Shown: positions 21,748 through 33,078, numbered from the stretch's first letter. The stretch is 38,495 nt of DNA from Asterionellopsis glacialis (GCA_014885115.2 WKLE02000897.1:1-38495); one strand, 5' to 3'. The notes: generated by a model not told the origin, from the sequence alone. Made by a program: numbers and translations.

Positions 21748-24700
21748 AAAATTTCAAAATAAATGATAGGAAAAATTAACACCAGTAACTAGCTGGTATA
21801 TAAAATTTTATATTATCATACAAAAATAAAATCAGATGATTCTCATTATGTTTCCTGTGGTAATATCTCATTTATAAATTAGTATTATTTATTATACTCT
21901 TTCATAGTAATGACAAAAATTATTGATGGCATGTTGGAGATCCCTTTTGGTCTACTCATATTAATTCTATCAAGCTTTACTGCTTTTGTTGCTCCTTTGC
22001 TAGCACCACCAAATGCATATTATATATGAAAGTCCAGTTTCAAGAACCATTTGAGACAACATCAGGTCAGTCAAATATATTAGATAGAGAACAAATTAAA
22101 AAGTACAGGAGCATTTTATTAAAAATCATCTATTTTCTCCCTAAAATTCTATTAGGATGGTGAAGAGGATATTGTGAGATTTTTCTTGAAGTGATTTGTA
22201 TTCTTACATTAAAATTGAGGAGTGGTAACAAAGTGATATGTATCAGAATTGAGAAGTGGCAAGAAATAAAACTATAATTTTCTTTTTAAGCAACGAAAAC
22301 AATAAATCACTTCTTTAGTAGAGACTGTAAGACAAAGATCAAGAAACTTTTAGACTGTGACTCTATATCCTACTAGTCCCTTCTTGTTAATATTACTGAG
22401 TCTAGTAATAAATAGAGGAGATTTTAAGTGCATACCACATACCTAGCAATTTTTTTGTTTTTTGTTTGTTTTGTCAAACAGAAAGAACAAAGATAGCAGC
22501 ATGAAATTGAACACAATAGTTTTGTTATAGTACTACACCATTTGTTTTGGCATCTAGCTACAAGTATTCAGCACCAGTAAATATGAAAATATTAAGTTCT
22601 TCTAAGTTCTTCTAACACATTCAAGAAAGAAACTATTAAATCTATTTTTATACCAGATAACAAGACACAAGACCAACATCTCTTGAAAGGATGGATGATT
22701 GATCTTATAGAATGGTGATTAAGTAACAAAAAATTAGTAGAGTTAGACATAGCTATGATAAAACTTGCTAGCAGGCTAAGCCTTATAATATCTCAAGCAG
22801 CAAATGTGTGATTGGCCAGAACAGAAAAATACTAGAGAGCCTAGATAGCACATAAGAACCACATGTAATATATTAATATTTAAAAACTAGTGATAGAAAA
22901 TATAACATACTTTCTCCACCCATAAACTACCAAGAAGCAACTTTGTGTTGGAAAGTCAAGCTTGAATTTGTTGTCCCTAGTAATAAGGCATTGCAAACTT
23001 GAAAAATTGTATTATTACTTATTTGTATTTTGCTTATTTTCCATTTATTGTGTGGAGTGGGCAAGCTACACGATATTTTTTTATCTGTGGGATGTATGAA
23101 ATCATTTTGTTGTTGTTAAATAAGCAAGATTACAAAGTTCAAGCTTGGAACTTGCTTTTTGATTAAGAAACTGTAAGCTTGAAAAAAATTGCACTATCAT
23201 GGTACTTTTGAATGAACAGTTCAATTTATTTTAAATTTATCATAGCACCAACAATAATCTTCATATTACAGTATCACAGAGCACTGGTTATATTTAAGTT
23301 GTAAGCTCCTATTGTAAACTGTTCAGGGCACAATTTAGACACTGCTGTACTCTTGTTGTAGTAGGTGAATGGGTAAGCAACATTTTTTTGTCTCTACAGA
23401 TAATTTGATTGTTTTTCAAAACATAGGACACAAATTAGTCCCACCATCAAATTCTATATTATTTGTTGTTTGTTTTCCACTATCTATTACTTTTTGTCTT
23501 TTGTCAATCTCCTCTAGAGACCTGCTTTCTTTGTTACTAAAACTGTTTGGTATTGATTTTGAAAAATACAATTAAGCACTAATAGCAAGACATAGATCTT
23601 CTTTCCCAGTAAAATATATATGTCATGTATGTACTCTAATATATAGATTTAGATGGAATAATAATGGAAAAACTTTTGGATGAAAGGAAGTGTTCTTACT
23701 GACTGGTTGTAGAGAAATTGACCAGTGATTTGATCACCATTGCTGTGAACAGTAGTAAAGGTTTGTTAGCCATGCTGCTTACTTTAAGTTGATTTCCTTA
23801 AGGGGAGGATTAAACAAGATTTTATGAGACCATTAGCAAGTAGTTGCAATCATCAGGAATTCTACATAAAGTAATCAAGGGGGGCAGATGCTGATTTAAA
23901 AACTCAGTTGATCAAACTTATATTTCTTGGTGTAATGATGGAAAGTCAATCTCTACTAATACACTGGTGCAGTGATAATCTACTAGCATACCATCCTTTT
24001 TAGATAAGTTTCGATACAAAATTTTCTCTTCTGGAATAGAGTATGTGTTCTGCACAGCTTGGTAATCTTTTCTAATACATCATTATCTACCCCCCCTGTC
24101 TTGCTACACACCCAGAATGAAATAGCTGTAATATTCTGCTCATTTTAAACAGTCTTTTTTCTCAATTAGTTTCACAATAAAGTAGTCCAAACATCAGTCA
24201 GTACTATTATTTGTTGCCAAGATCTTTTATATTTGTTGTTTGTTTAACTGTATCAGATAACAGAAAGCAAAAATAACAGTAGAAAAGCAAACAGAGCCAC
24301 TTTCTGCTACTACTTAATAAATTTTTAGACAAGTTTTAAACTTTTAAGATATATTTTTTCTCATGGATGACCCGGTAGCTACATTGTAACCATAATTTCA
24401 CTACTCCTTTTTGTGGAGATTACTTGTTCACTATAGGTGTTGAGAAATGTACTTTTCCCAGGTAGAAAATTATTCTTACCAGATGCAACATGCAGAGGAA
24501 ATGAAACAAGCAATACAAAAAACTCTATCTTCTTTGTAGACAGCCAAACTTCTCCCTGGCAGAACAGAATGCTACTAATAGAGGGCTAGCTACTGCTGTA
24601 TGGGGTGCTGAGTAGTAGAGCTCAGGAGAAATAGATACATGAACAAAACAGGATATCACATCTTTATGTTTGTTGCTGTACCAATCAATTAGAAAACAGA

Positions 24701-24883
24701 GCTATCTTTTGTTGCTATAGTATCTTATTCATCATGATCATTGGAGAAAGGAAACTCCAAGAAGGAGTAGTGTAAAATGCTTATAGTGATGACTCTAAGG
24801 GATCTAGTACAACCCCCTCTATGCTGCTTAATCCTTTCAGTGCCAAAATAGTTTAATCCACAGATTTTTATCAAGAACATTGG

Positions 24884-25550
24884 AGGAATAACAAGCTCCT
24901 TCCTCTGGCTGGTACACACTATACAGTAGTAATACAGGGGCTAAATGCTGAACTTTTACTTGAAGCCAAGCAAACACTCCTCTAGAGCACCTACTTAGGA
25001 TGCAGGTGTTGTATCAACACAGAATCATTAAAACCTGAAGTACACTCTCTGTAGGACACTCTTGAGGATGGATGATTGATGCGTGGGCAAGCATACGGAC
25101 TCACAGAAAATTACCATTTAATAAAATTTCCTGAATTTTTACTTCTTACTAAATTGCCAGATCTTCTCTGGATTAAACTAAGCTTATAATTTTCATCACC
25201 AAATAAAAGTCTTCTTTTCTTTTGTGTGTTGATTGTCTGATTGTTGTGTTGTGCTGCCGTCGATACTAGCAACATAGGGCAAAACCCCCATTTATCCCTT
25301 TGTTATCAAATGCATAACTACCAGGTCAATCTGGAAGCATAGAAGAATAACAAGCTCCTTCCTCAAACTGGTACATGCTATATGTTACTAGTAATACAAG
25401 CACTAAATGCTGAACTTTTACTTGAAGCCAAGCAAACACTCTGGAGCACCTACTTAGGATGCAGTTGTTGTATCAACACAGAATTATTAAATCCCCCATT
25501 TATCCTTTTATTATCAAATGCATAACTATCATGTCATCCTGGAAACATAT
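24884..25550. repeat. Local direct duplications inside the AT-rich island
   Basis: A ~150-bp unit at 24884-25035 (from GAATAACAAGCTCCTTCCTC to AGAATCATTAAA) recurs at 25342-25494 with small differences. A second ~57-bp unit (CCCCCATTTATCC to CTGGAAGCAT) at 25284-25340 recurs at 25493-25550. The order is A, spacer, B, A, B, so a block was duplicated in tandem and then diverged. Confidence 0.8.
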
Positions 25551-25800
25551 TCTAGTGCAGCTAAAAGTAAAATCATAAAAATTTCTTTGGAACTCTACAG
25601 TTTCTTCTATTTAGTATGTTTAAGCCAACCATTTAAAAGATTTTTACCCAACCCTAAGAAGACAAATTATACAAAGTGTTATTCTAACAAGCAATCACAA
25701 TGCTGGCTGAAAGAAATATGTGACAGCACATTATATATAACTTCTAATTTCTTCTTGTTGTGGATCTTTTCTGGTAGAGTTAAGAAGCTCACAGAGCAAG

Positions 25801-26220
25801 ATGGCACCTAAAGATAAGACAACAAGAATAGTTCATAATATCATATAGATTTTGGTCAAACAATTCAAGAATAGTGCTAACATATATCATATTATTGATG
25901 AAATTATAAGTACTAAGTCTACAGTGATATTCAAGGGGAACTTTACTATTGAACAGCTCTTAACTAAAAATATTGAGATTGTACAGGAGAAACATTACAC
26001 AATTTTTTAATACAAGGAGGTTGTTTTAATATTACAAATACCACCACAGTTGACCCATCTCTCTCTCTATAGTACATATAGTAACCTGCAGTATCTCTAC
26101 ATTGCCACCATGCAAAATAATGTATAGATATTCTTTTTTTACTTTTAAAAACCTCTAAATACAAACCTCTATTAAGGTATATTCCAACATATTAGTATCC
26201 AAGAAATAACAAAAGGCTGA
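25801..26220 (+). pseudogene. Protein-like frame interrupted by TAA/TAG
   Basis: From ATG 25801 the frame reads MAPKDKTTRIVHNII, stop, then ILVKQFKNSANIYHIIDEII and VIFKGNFTIEQLLTKNIEIV, with five TAA/TAG codons in 140 and a TGA end. It has the texture of coding sequence but no recognisable family. It is probably a decayed element fragment; evidence is limited. Confidence 0.2.
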
Positions 26221-27336
26221 TTTTTTGCTTCAGAACCTACTAATAAAAAATATCACTTTATCAAATAAGTACTCTAAAGAACAAGAATCTAGACAACACA
26301 GCAAAGAAGCCCTGTTTTACAGATCATGCAGTGAGGGGATACCAGATTTTTTTCCCTGGTACATTTCTCCAGAGCAACCAGACTTCTGTGAGCACAAAAA
26401 AGCAAAGCAAATCATAATTCATGCATTCTTGATAGTAGTAGTCCTACAACAGAACAAAAATACAACAACACCAGGATTCAAAGGCAATTGAAAAACAGTA
26501 GCAAAAGAACTTAGTTGGCTTATTATAACACAACAAATCAGTCTTACTCAAGCTAGATACAAGAAAACCTACTAGTACAGTGAAAATGTTTCAAAACAGT
26601 AGCAGCCTTGCTAATCCCAGCCACCCTTACTTACTATATTTTACTCAACAACCATTGTTTTCTCTAAACAATAGTGTGCAGACCCAAGCCTTGTTGCCAT
26701 TAGAGGAGATGTACAATCAAGCATTTATGCATTGTTTGATTTAGCAAAATGTCTGCTGATTTTCCTCTTATTGCTCAATACTTTATCATCATCTGAATGT
26801 TATTCATAACTGATTTCTTGGATTGGTTCCACTAGCTAATATATGAAAAGGAAGTTCTACATGGTCAGATGGAAAAATCATAACCCAGACGGAGAAAAAA
26901 TGTTGCATGTGTGCATTCTGGGAGGAAAGGAAAAAACCAAAAGAGCTAAACCAGCACAAAATCCACCTCTTATTCTTCATACAAATAAACAACAGATAGG
27001 AAAAGGCAACCAATCTTAATATTTGTTTATCTATACCAATGGGTATGTCTATTATGTCTAGAAGGATTCTGATTCTAAACGTGGCTTTTAGTTGTAAAAG
27101 CTGGCACCCTCTAATTGTATGCCTTCATGATTTCATGTTTCCATCTCTTAAAAAGGCAGAACGGTCTTTTGTAGCAAAATAGTATTGTATCACCCAGGCA
27201 ACGATCGGTACAACAAGGGAATTTCTGGTGGCAAAGCAGGAAGAGCCTGAGTGCACCTCCCTTAGCTAAAAGGAGGCAAAAGAAACTCAACTAAAAAATG
27301 TGGTACAATGATATTGTTGGTGTACAATGGTGTGCA

Positions 27337-28236
27337 TTATTTTGAAGTTGAAGAAGGTTTTGTGGTTTCCTGTTGGTTCGATACGACCTCATTCAATTTC
27401 GATCCAAGCATATCTTCAATTGTAAGTTCCAATACATTTTCATTTGTAACAGCCTTTACATTTCCCCCCACTTCAGACATTAGCTTTTCAACGTCCCATC
27501 CAGAACCATCTTCTCCCTTATCTTCAAACATTCCCAACCTATCAGCAATCAAATGAAGATTTTGACATCCAGGACATCGTATCAATACAACTCCCTTGGT
27601 ATAGGCCTGTTCTGAGAATTTTTTGGCAGATCGTGTATTACAAACCGTACATGTAAAGACAATGGCTAACTTTTTACCACCCGTTTGAGCTCCTGGAAGA
27701 TCGGATGTAGAGGTTGTCGGTGAAGCATTAACGGAAAGAGGAGTTGGTAAAGTTGAGGATTCCTCTGCCTCACTTTGTGCCGCCTCAACTGCCAATTTAA
27801 GGTCATCAGGACATAAAAAATGCTGTACCTCTTGGTCCGTTGACAACTCATGATTATGCTTATTGTTGTCATCTTTACTACTCCCCCCCGAGAAAGAACG
27901 ACAACTTGTCATACGTCCATCATTAAACACTACTGTCGACACACATTTTCTGCTTTGTGAATTCCATGAGGATCCGTAGATAGTTCGACGACTGGTAGTT
28001 TGGGGATGAATGCGAGAAGCAGCCGAAGAAGGAGAAATACAGGAGTGGCAACTACAGCATTGCGACTGACACGTGGAATTTTGTGTTGAACCTGAAAAAT
28101 GTGTCTGACCAGTTGTTGTCCTCTTCATTCTACCAATCGAAGCCTCTTGGACGACAGAGGTACTGCGAACCAGTTGTTCCTGCCACCGACCAAGCAAAGA
28201 CCTAGAACAAGCGCGACTTTGAAGCATGATGTGCAT
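27337..28236 (-). CDS. DNL-type zinc finger protein (Zim17/Tim15/HEP family), mitochondrial
   Basis: A single-exon gene of 299 residues from ATG 28236; the frame is open further to a GTG at 28452, but no ATG lies there. The start MHIMLQSRACSRSLLGRWQ is rich in Arg and Leu without acids, as expected for a mitochondrial presequence (ATG 28227 is an alternative). Residues ~35-185 are low-complexity. Residues ~189-240 form the DNL zinc finger: CTVC (Cys196, Cys199), then GVVLIRCPGC (Cys221, Cys224) and NLHLIADRLGMF, matching the family's CPGCxxxHxIADxLGWF with the typical His-Leu-Ile-Ala-Asp core. Zim17/HEP proteins keep mitochondrial (or plastid) Hsp70 soluble. The low-complexity middle is longer than in yeast. 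Confidence 0.88.
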   Translation of the reverse strand: MHIMLQSRACSRSLLGRWQEQLVRSTSVVQEASIGRMKRTTTGQTHFSGSTQNSTCQSQCCSCHSCISPSSAASRIHPQTTSRRTIYGSSWNSQSRKCVSTVVFNDGRMTSCRSFSGGSSKDDNNKHNHELSTDQEVQHFLCPDDLKLAVEAAQSEAEESSTLPTPLSVNASPTTSTSDLPGAQTGGKKLAIVFTCTVCNTRSAKKFSEQAYTKGVVLIRCPGCQNLHLIADRLGMFEDKGEDGSGWDVEKLMSEVGGNVKAVTNENVLELTIEDMLGSKLNEVVSNQQETTKPSSTSK

Positions 28237-28575
28237 TGTAATTGGACTGTCTGTGAAGGAAGGTTGTACCAATTGGGTTTCAAACAAGTGTCCTCTGTTG
28301 AGCAACGGCAGCACGCAACGAAGAATCTCTTTGCTTTCTCTTTTTTGTTCTTCAGTTCTGTCCGGACTTTTTGACTCGAGAGATGATTTCTGTGGAGGTG
28401 GAGGGAGGTGTCTCGAAATCTTCTGAGAGCTCCGGAAAGCTGTAAAATTCACTATGCGTAATGAGCGCGCGAGAGAGTTAAACTGACGTCAGAGTTTGAT
28501 GGGTGCGGTTGTGAAACTCTCAGAAGGCTTCTTGCCTTCTCATCATCACTCATCAGGCTCAGGCATCGTGCCACA
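28237..28575. promoter_or_regulatory. Shared promoter between divergent organelle-protein genes
   Basis: 339 bp separate the start codons of the mitochondrial DNL protein (-) and the plastid-type Rossmann protein (+). Both promoters and 5' UTRs must fit here. No named element is recognised; co-regulation is an inference from spacing only. Confidence 0.4.
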
Positions 28576-29855
28576 ATGAAGATCTCTGGTGCTTCCTTGC
28601 TTGCAGTCACGGCGCTCGGTGCCGCCGTTGCAGCAGATGCCTGGATCTCACCAAATGTGAATGCAAACAACAACAGATTAGGTGATGTATCCTTGATGGC
28701 CTCCAGAGGCCAAACTAAATGGGCAAACAAAAGGGCATGGCTCGAAAAACGTGGATTCTCAGAAGATGGTACTGCTCTGCATGCATCTGGTGGTGCAACA
28801 GCTAGTCAAGCAGTCACTATCATTGGTGGAGGACGTATTGGGGGTATGTTGGCTGAGGGTGGTGAAAGTACATTGCTTGGACGTGAAGATACTGTCGACC
28901 CCGATGGTGAAGGTCCAATTTTGGTTGCTACACGTAACGATTCATTGGAGGGTATCGTTGAGGCTTGTCCCGAAAACCGTAGAAAGGATCTTGTATTTAT
29001 GCAAAATGGATACTTGGATGACTTTCTAGAATCCAAAGGACTAATGGACAACACCCAAGTCCTTCTTTTTGTATCTGTAACTGCCAAGGGTGCAGAACCT
29101 ATTGATGGAGTTACCACTGTCAACCCTGAGGGTTTGACTGCAGCTACTGGTGAACATGCTCAAGCTTTTGCTGATCGACTTGCTGCACTTGACCTCAAGT
29201 GCAATGTTATTTCTGCAGAAGAATACCGACCTGCTATGTTTGAGAAGCTCATGTAAGTCTTTGTGAATTCGTTCCATCTTTTGTCAATAGAGAGAATGAA
29301 GGAATGAACGCCATGATGATGACTTTTTCCCATAAACGTTTCGCAGTAATAGCTGATCGTACCTATATGTACGGATGGAGCAGCAACACTTCCTTGGATG
29401 TCCGAGCGTTTCTTCCTTGATTTCATGCAATACTTGATATTTGTATTGACTTGTTGTCATTATTTTTTTCTGCATTTGTACTAAACGTTTGCTTTTTGTC
29501 CTCATGTTTTATCAAACAACTTTTCAGTTGGATTTCAACCTACATGCTTGTTGGTGCAGCTAAGGAATGCAGTTCCGTCGGTCAAGCGGGATCGGATCAT
29601 GGAGAATTGGTAGAAAAGGTTGTAAATGAACTCGTGGCAGCGGTCAGTGCCAAGGAAGGTATTACTTTCCAAGAAGGAGTAATGGCACGTCTTGCTGCGT
29701 ATACGGATGTTGTGACAGACTTCCCCTGTGCTGTCAAGGAGTTTGAATGGCGTAACCAATACTTTTACAAATTAGGCGACGATGCTTGTCCTACTCACAA
29801 CGAACTCCTTCGAGAATGTGCCGAAAAGGGATTTCTAGGTTTTGAATTACCATAA
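28576..29855 (+). CDS. Plastid-targeted Rossmann-fold (ketopantoate-reductase-like) protein
   Basis: Two exons, 28576-29252 and 29528-29855, with a 275-bp phase-2 intron (donor GTAAGT, acceptor TTTTCAG). The junction reads EKL-I-WISTYMLVGAAK, and the product is 334 residues. The N-terminus MKISGASLLAVTALGAAVA is a signal peptide followed by A-D-A-W, which fits the diatom plastid cleavage motif with Trp in place of Phe, then a Ser/Asn/Lys-containing transit-like stretch. Residues ~79-250 contain VTIIGGGRIGG, a GxGxxG-type dinucleotide-binding loop, and a LLGRED strand end. The C-terminal half is helical with conserved-looking CSSVGQAGSDHGELV, as in the 6-phosphogluconate-dehydrogenase-like second domain of PanE/ApbA proteins. 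The reaction is unproven. Confidence 0.75.
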
Positions 29856-30887
29856 TGACTCTTTCTTCTATATTTATTTTGTTTTTTAAATAAAATTTCA
29901 TATTTGCTACACGCTTATTCCCCTTCTCGCTGAAGTAAAATGTACTGATTTGCGTACTAGCTAGAGACACTCACGGATATGGCGTATCAGTCTTTTGAGA
30001 GCTGTAAGAATCAGGTTCAACCAGGTGCCCACCAGCTGGACCAAGCATCAGCGGTACAAAAAATTACTTTTGAGATTTTGCAAGTACAGGCTGCAGAATA
30101 TCCTCAACGTGAAGGAATAATCGTACAGGCAGTAGTACGAATTCAGGTGGAAGCACAATAGAAGCCATTCACACTCTGTGATTACAACATTTTGATACAT
30201 ATGCATACAGTTATAAGAGAACTAATGAACAATCAACTTTTCCTTTAGACAGTCTAGGCTACTTTCACACAGCTCTCTTGATCAGAATCAATTTTTGGAA
30301 AAACGAGACTTTTAGATTGCCATGACACAAATCATAATTTCATCGAATACTGTTCAAAAAAAGTACGAAAGGATCACCATAAAGTTTATCTTTGTCCACT
30401 CTTTAGAAAGAATACATCTTACAGGTAAGTATGATATCTGATATCACTAAAAAGCAACTCTACTAGAGAGAGGACTCAAGATAGTACCGGTAGAGAGGAT
30501 TACCTAGTCTTCTCATTCAACCTCTCTAGGGTTAGAGATAACTAAAGGCCTCGGACCTACCGTACCAGAATTCGGGGTGAAAGATAAAAGATCTTTTGGG
30601 GGGACCCTTCGAGCTTTGGAGGATCTTTCTTGCAGAGACTCCCGCCCCCTTCACTCCTGTTCTCCCGAAGAAATGTCAGCTGGTACCCCATCGATCTTGA
30701 CAAACACAGGTCTAGGTCCTAGCGAGAGAAGGTCGACAGCCGACAGCACTGTCGGTCGAGTTGATGTTGCAGAACTACATCACTCGCCTTTCCTGATTTC
30801 AACATTATCATTTGCTGATCACGGTTATTGCATTATTGTCTTCTTAAAAGCTGCACCATCTCCTGCAGTTCACAAGTTACACCGAAG
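29856..30887. other. Intergenic region
   Basis: About 1 kb between two plus-strand genes. Short frames occur (29979-30161, glutamine-rich; 30577-30891, overlapping the next start), but neither has family features or a convincing context. Motifs GTACCGGTAGAGAGG, CCTACCGTACCAG and GGTCTAGGTCCTAG cluster at 30486-30725, 160-400 bp upstream of the PDI-like gene. Confidence 0.5.
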
Positions 30888-31743
30888 ATGAATTTGCTCA
30901 GAACGATCTATTCTTTGATAATTACCGCCTGGATTGTTCCGCTGTCGATATCGAAGGAGAGTATTCCAGATGTAGGTCGATCTGTTCCTGGTGTTCACAA
31001 ACTTAATTCAACGAATTTCGATGTCAGTATTCGGGATGGAAGTGTGTGGCTAATTGAATTCATGGCACCTTGGTGCACACACTGTCGAAAATTTGAAATG
31101 GAGTATGAGGTGCGTTGGTTGGCTTGATCGAAGAGTTTTTAGTTTCTTTTGAACTCCTTCCCGAGGCTAATACTGAACTCTCCTTCCGATCCTTTTTCTA
31201 TTATTAGGCGGTAGCATTTACAATACACGAAAAGTACAGTAAGAAAGACCGCAAGGTGAAGGTGGGCAAAGTTGATGGGGACGCAGAGAGAGCCATCACA
31301 AACAGATTTGGCATTCGTGGATTTCCATCTTTCTATCTGATAGACGGCCTTAGTGTTTACGAATATGAAGGAACGCGTTCCAAAGACGAACTGGTGAAAT
31401 ACGCTACAGCGGGGTATAAGAAGGAAGAGGTACGTAATTAGTTAGTCCGAAAGAATTTGTGAATAACCTTTATATCTCTTCTCACACTGTCCCTTTCTTT
31501 CCCATACCCGACCTTCAGCCAATTTCATTTCTGATGTCTCCTATGGGTCCTATGGGCCAACTTCAAGCTCTGCTAATGCTTGTAGGTAACGGTGGAAGTG
31601 CTCTGTTTGTATGGGCTCAAGAGATAACAGGTTTTAGCCCTGTCGTTACAGGCATAATTGTTGCAGGTGGGGTATTGTCGTCTTTCCTTTTCGGCTTGAT
31701 CGTTGTAGTCATTATTGTCACATCAAAAGAGAAAGAAGATTAA
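30888..31743 (+). CDS. Small membrane-anchored thioredoxin/PDI-like protein of the ER
   Basis: Three exons, 30888-31109, 31208-31429 and 31519-31743, all phase 0 with GT-AG introns of 98 and 89 bp; product 222 residues. A signal peptide (LLRTIYSLIITAWIVPLSIS) is followed by one thioredoxin domain with active site PWCTHC (Cys63, Cys66), VGKVDGD, and the cis-Pro loop GIRGFPSFYLID. A transmembrane helix near the C-terminus (~187-213, VVTGIIVAGGVLSSFLFGLI) leaves a short cytosolic tail ending TSKEKED, where Lys at -3 and -5 fit the KxKxx ER-retrieval signal. This is TMX-like architecture: an oxidoreductase acting on disulfides in the ER lumen. Each exon ends at a codon boundary, and the conserved motifs confirm the joins. 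Confidence 0.9.
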
Positions 31744-33078
31744 CAAAGATGAAGATTAGGTTACATATAAGATGTCTTCATTTTCTAGCAGTCATTTTGT
31801 TTTACTTTTGTTCCGAATGGACGAGGAAACCAATCCACAGCAAAGTTAGTGAACAATATTTCATCCACGCTACTGCTCGGGGAATGCTTGGATACCATCC
31901 AATTCGTTTCCTTGCTTTAAAGACTGCACGAGATCATGTTTATCTTAAAATTCCTAGCTTGATTCTAGCAATCAAGTTGATAGTTACAGTACAGATCGAA
32001 ACTGCTAGAACATTCTTGAACCTTGGCAAAATCCCAAAGTTCTTAGCATGTATCCTGCTTTAGTAAATTCATATCTGCTTTGGGATCTTGAACAAACTTC
32101 TCTTAATCTACTTTGCAGGCGCAACATCATCGGTAGCTTTCATCCTAACAAGCGACCTTTCCTCAAACCTTTCAGTACTGTATATTCTTCTTCATCGTCT
32201 TTTCCCTATATGCCCAAACAAGACCATGTTTGTTTGCTCAAAACGGCAACACCACTTAATACTGTAAGCGTTCCCAGCATCCTTCGATATCATGTGAGCT
32301 AAAAAAGGGCAAATTTATTCATTATATTATTTACTTTGATGGCAAAAAGTGCTGTAGAGATGCGTGAAAGATCATTTAAAAATGCTGTACTTTTGAAATA
32401 ACACGTAAAAATGCCTGGGTATTCTTCTGCTGTTGGTGGTCGGTCGACTGGGCGACGACTGACTTATGGTACAGGAGGTCCTACTAGCACAGGTGCAGGA
32501 GGTCCTCTCTAGAGGCATAGGTCCTACCAGGGTAGCCCCTCTCTAGACAGGATACAGGGTAGACCGCGATGACAAAGATCCATATCTTGTATCTTTGTCA
32601 TCGTGGTATCTGGTACAAAGGTAGTGCTTGGTAGAAGACCAAGATTTTTTGTCTGACACCACACATTAGTTTTTTACCAGATACCACGATGACAAAGATA
32701 CAAGATATGGAAGGTCCTACAAAGGTAAGGCTTAAGATTTTTTTTCTGACACCTCGCATTTTAGTTTTTATTTCGTTCGTGTCATAATATTCAAAAATAT
32801 CTTTAGCAGGTGAATTGAGCTTGGGAACTAAGCGTAAGTTGAGCAAACTATGAATGCTCACGAGAAAAAGACACATCTTTCGTTTGTTCTGGATAAGAGA
32901 ATAACAAGGAAAAATGTGCTGAGCGTAGTCACATGGCCATTATTATCAGTTACCTTCCGAATTTGTCATCCTATCATTTCAACAACCCGAACAAGCAATA
33001 AAATATACTTTTCTCATCCTCTCAAATTACATCGTTTGTTCTTTCCATCATGATATATAATAATTCTTTTTTCATCAG
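31744..33078. other. Intergenic region with inverted repeats, upstream of the TAXI gene
   Basis: Two frames follow the PDI-like gene (31749-32063 and 32048-32302), but the first begins 5 bp after the preceding stop and neither shows family features; they are probably 3' UTR. From 32460 to 32560 GGAGGTCCTAC-type motifs cluster. A large hairpin-forming repeat lies at 32566-32710. The end (about 33050-33078) is a pyrimidine-rich tract ending TTTTTTCATCAG, a good splice acceptor, so an upstream exon of the TAXI gene probably lies in 32850-33050. Confidence 0.5.
32566..32770. repeat. Nested inverted and direct repeats
   Basis: A 36-bp arm at 32580-32615 is an exact reverse complement of 32675-32710, with a 59-bp spacer. 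A third copy of the inner word CGATGACAAAGAT at 32567-32579 pairs with 32591-32603. In addition, the spacer segment (GGTAGTGCTTGG to CACATTAGTTTTT, about 32614-32675) recurs in degenerate form at about 32718-32770. The structure could extrude as a cruciform or give a strong RNA hairpin. Confidence 0.9.

Larger units (their letters stand above)
19321..27120. other. AT-rich, nearly CpG-free, gene-poor island
   Basis: About 7.8 kb without a gene I can support. By eye I count only about 11 CG dinucleotides in the whole stretch and none between roughly 20135 and 22285, whereas flanking genes carry one every few tens of bases. Composition is visibly AT-rich on both strands. The island contains a CAA/CAG microsatellite, local direct duplications at 24.9 and 25.3 kb, and frames that read like protein but are broken by stops. 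Likely explanations are long-silenced, methylated repeat DNA or a centromere-like AT-rich domain; foreign or chimeric sequence is not excluded. Confidence 0.7.

Noticed and set aside
21775..22080. Upstream extension of the decayed minus-strand frame
   Set aside because: The same frame has about 11 stops in 100 codons here, more than expected by chance, so it shows no sign of coding history.
28237..28452. N-terminal extension of the DNL zinc-finger protein to 28452
   Set aside because: It would need a GTG start and would push the mitochondrial presequence into the interior; ATG 28236 gives a standard presequence.
29979..30161. 60-codon glutamine-rich frame
   Set aside because: Too short, with no homologous motif and no clear promoter or splice context; it may be real, but I cannot support it.
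31749..32302. Two overlapping frames just after the PDI-like gene
   Set aside because: The first starts 5 bp after the previous stop, no intron joins them convincingly, and no family features are visible; they are probably 3' UTR.
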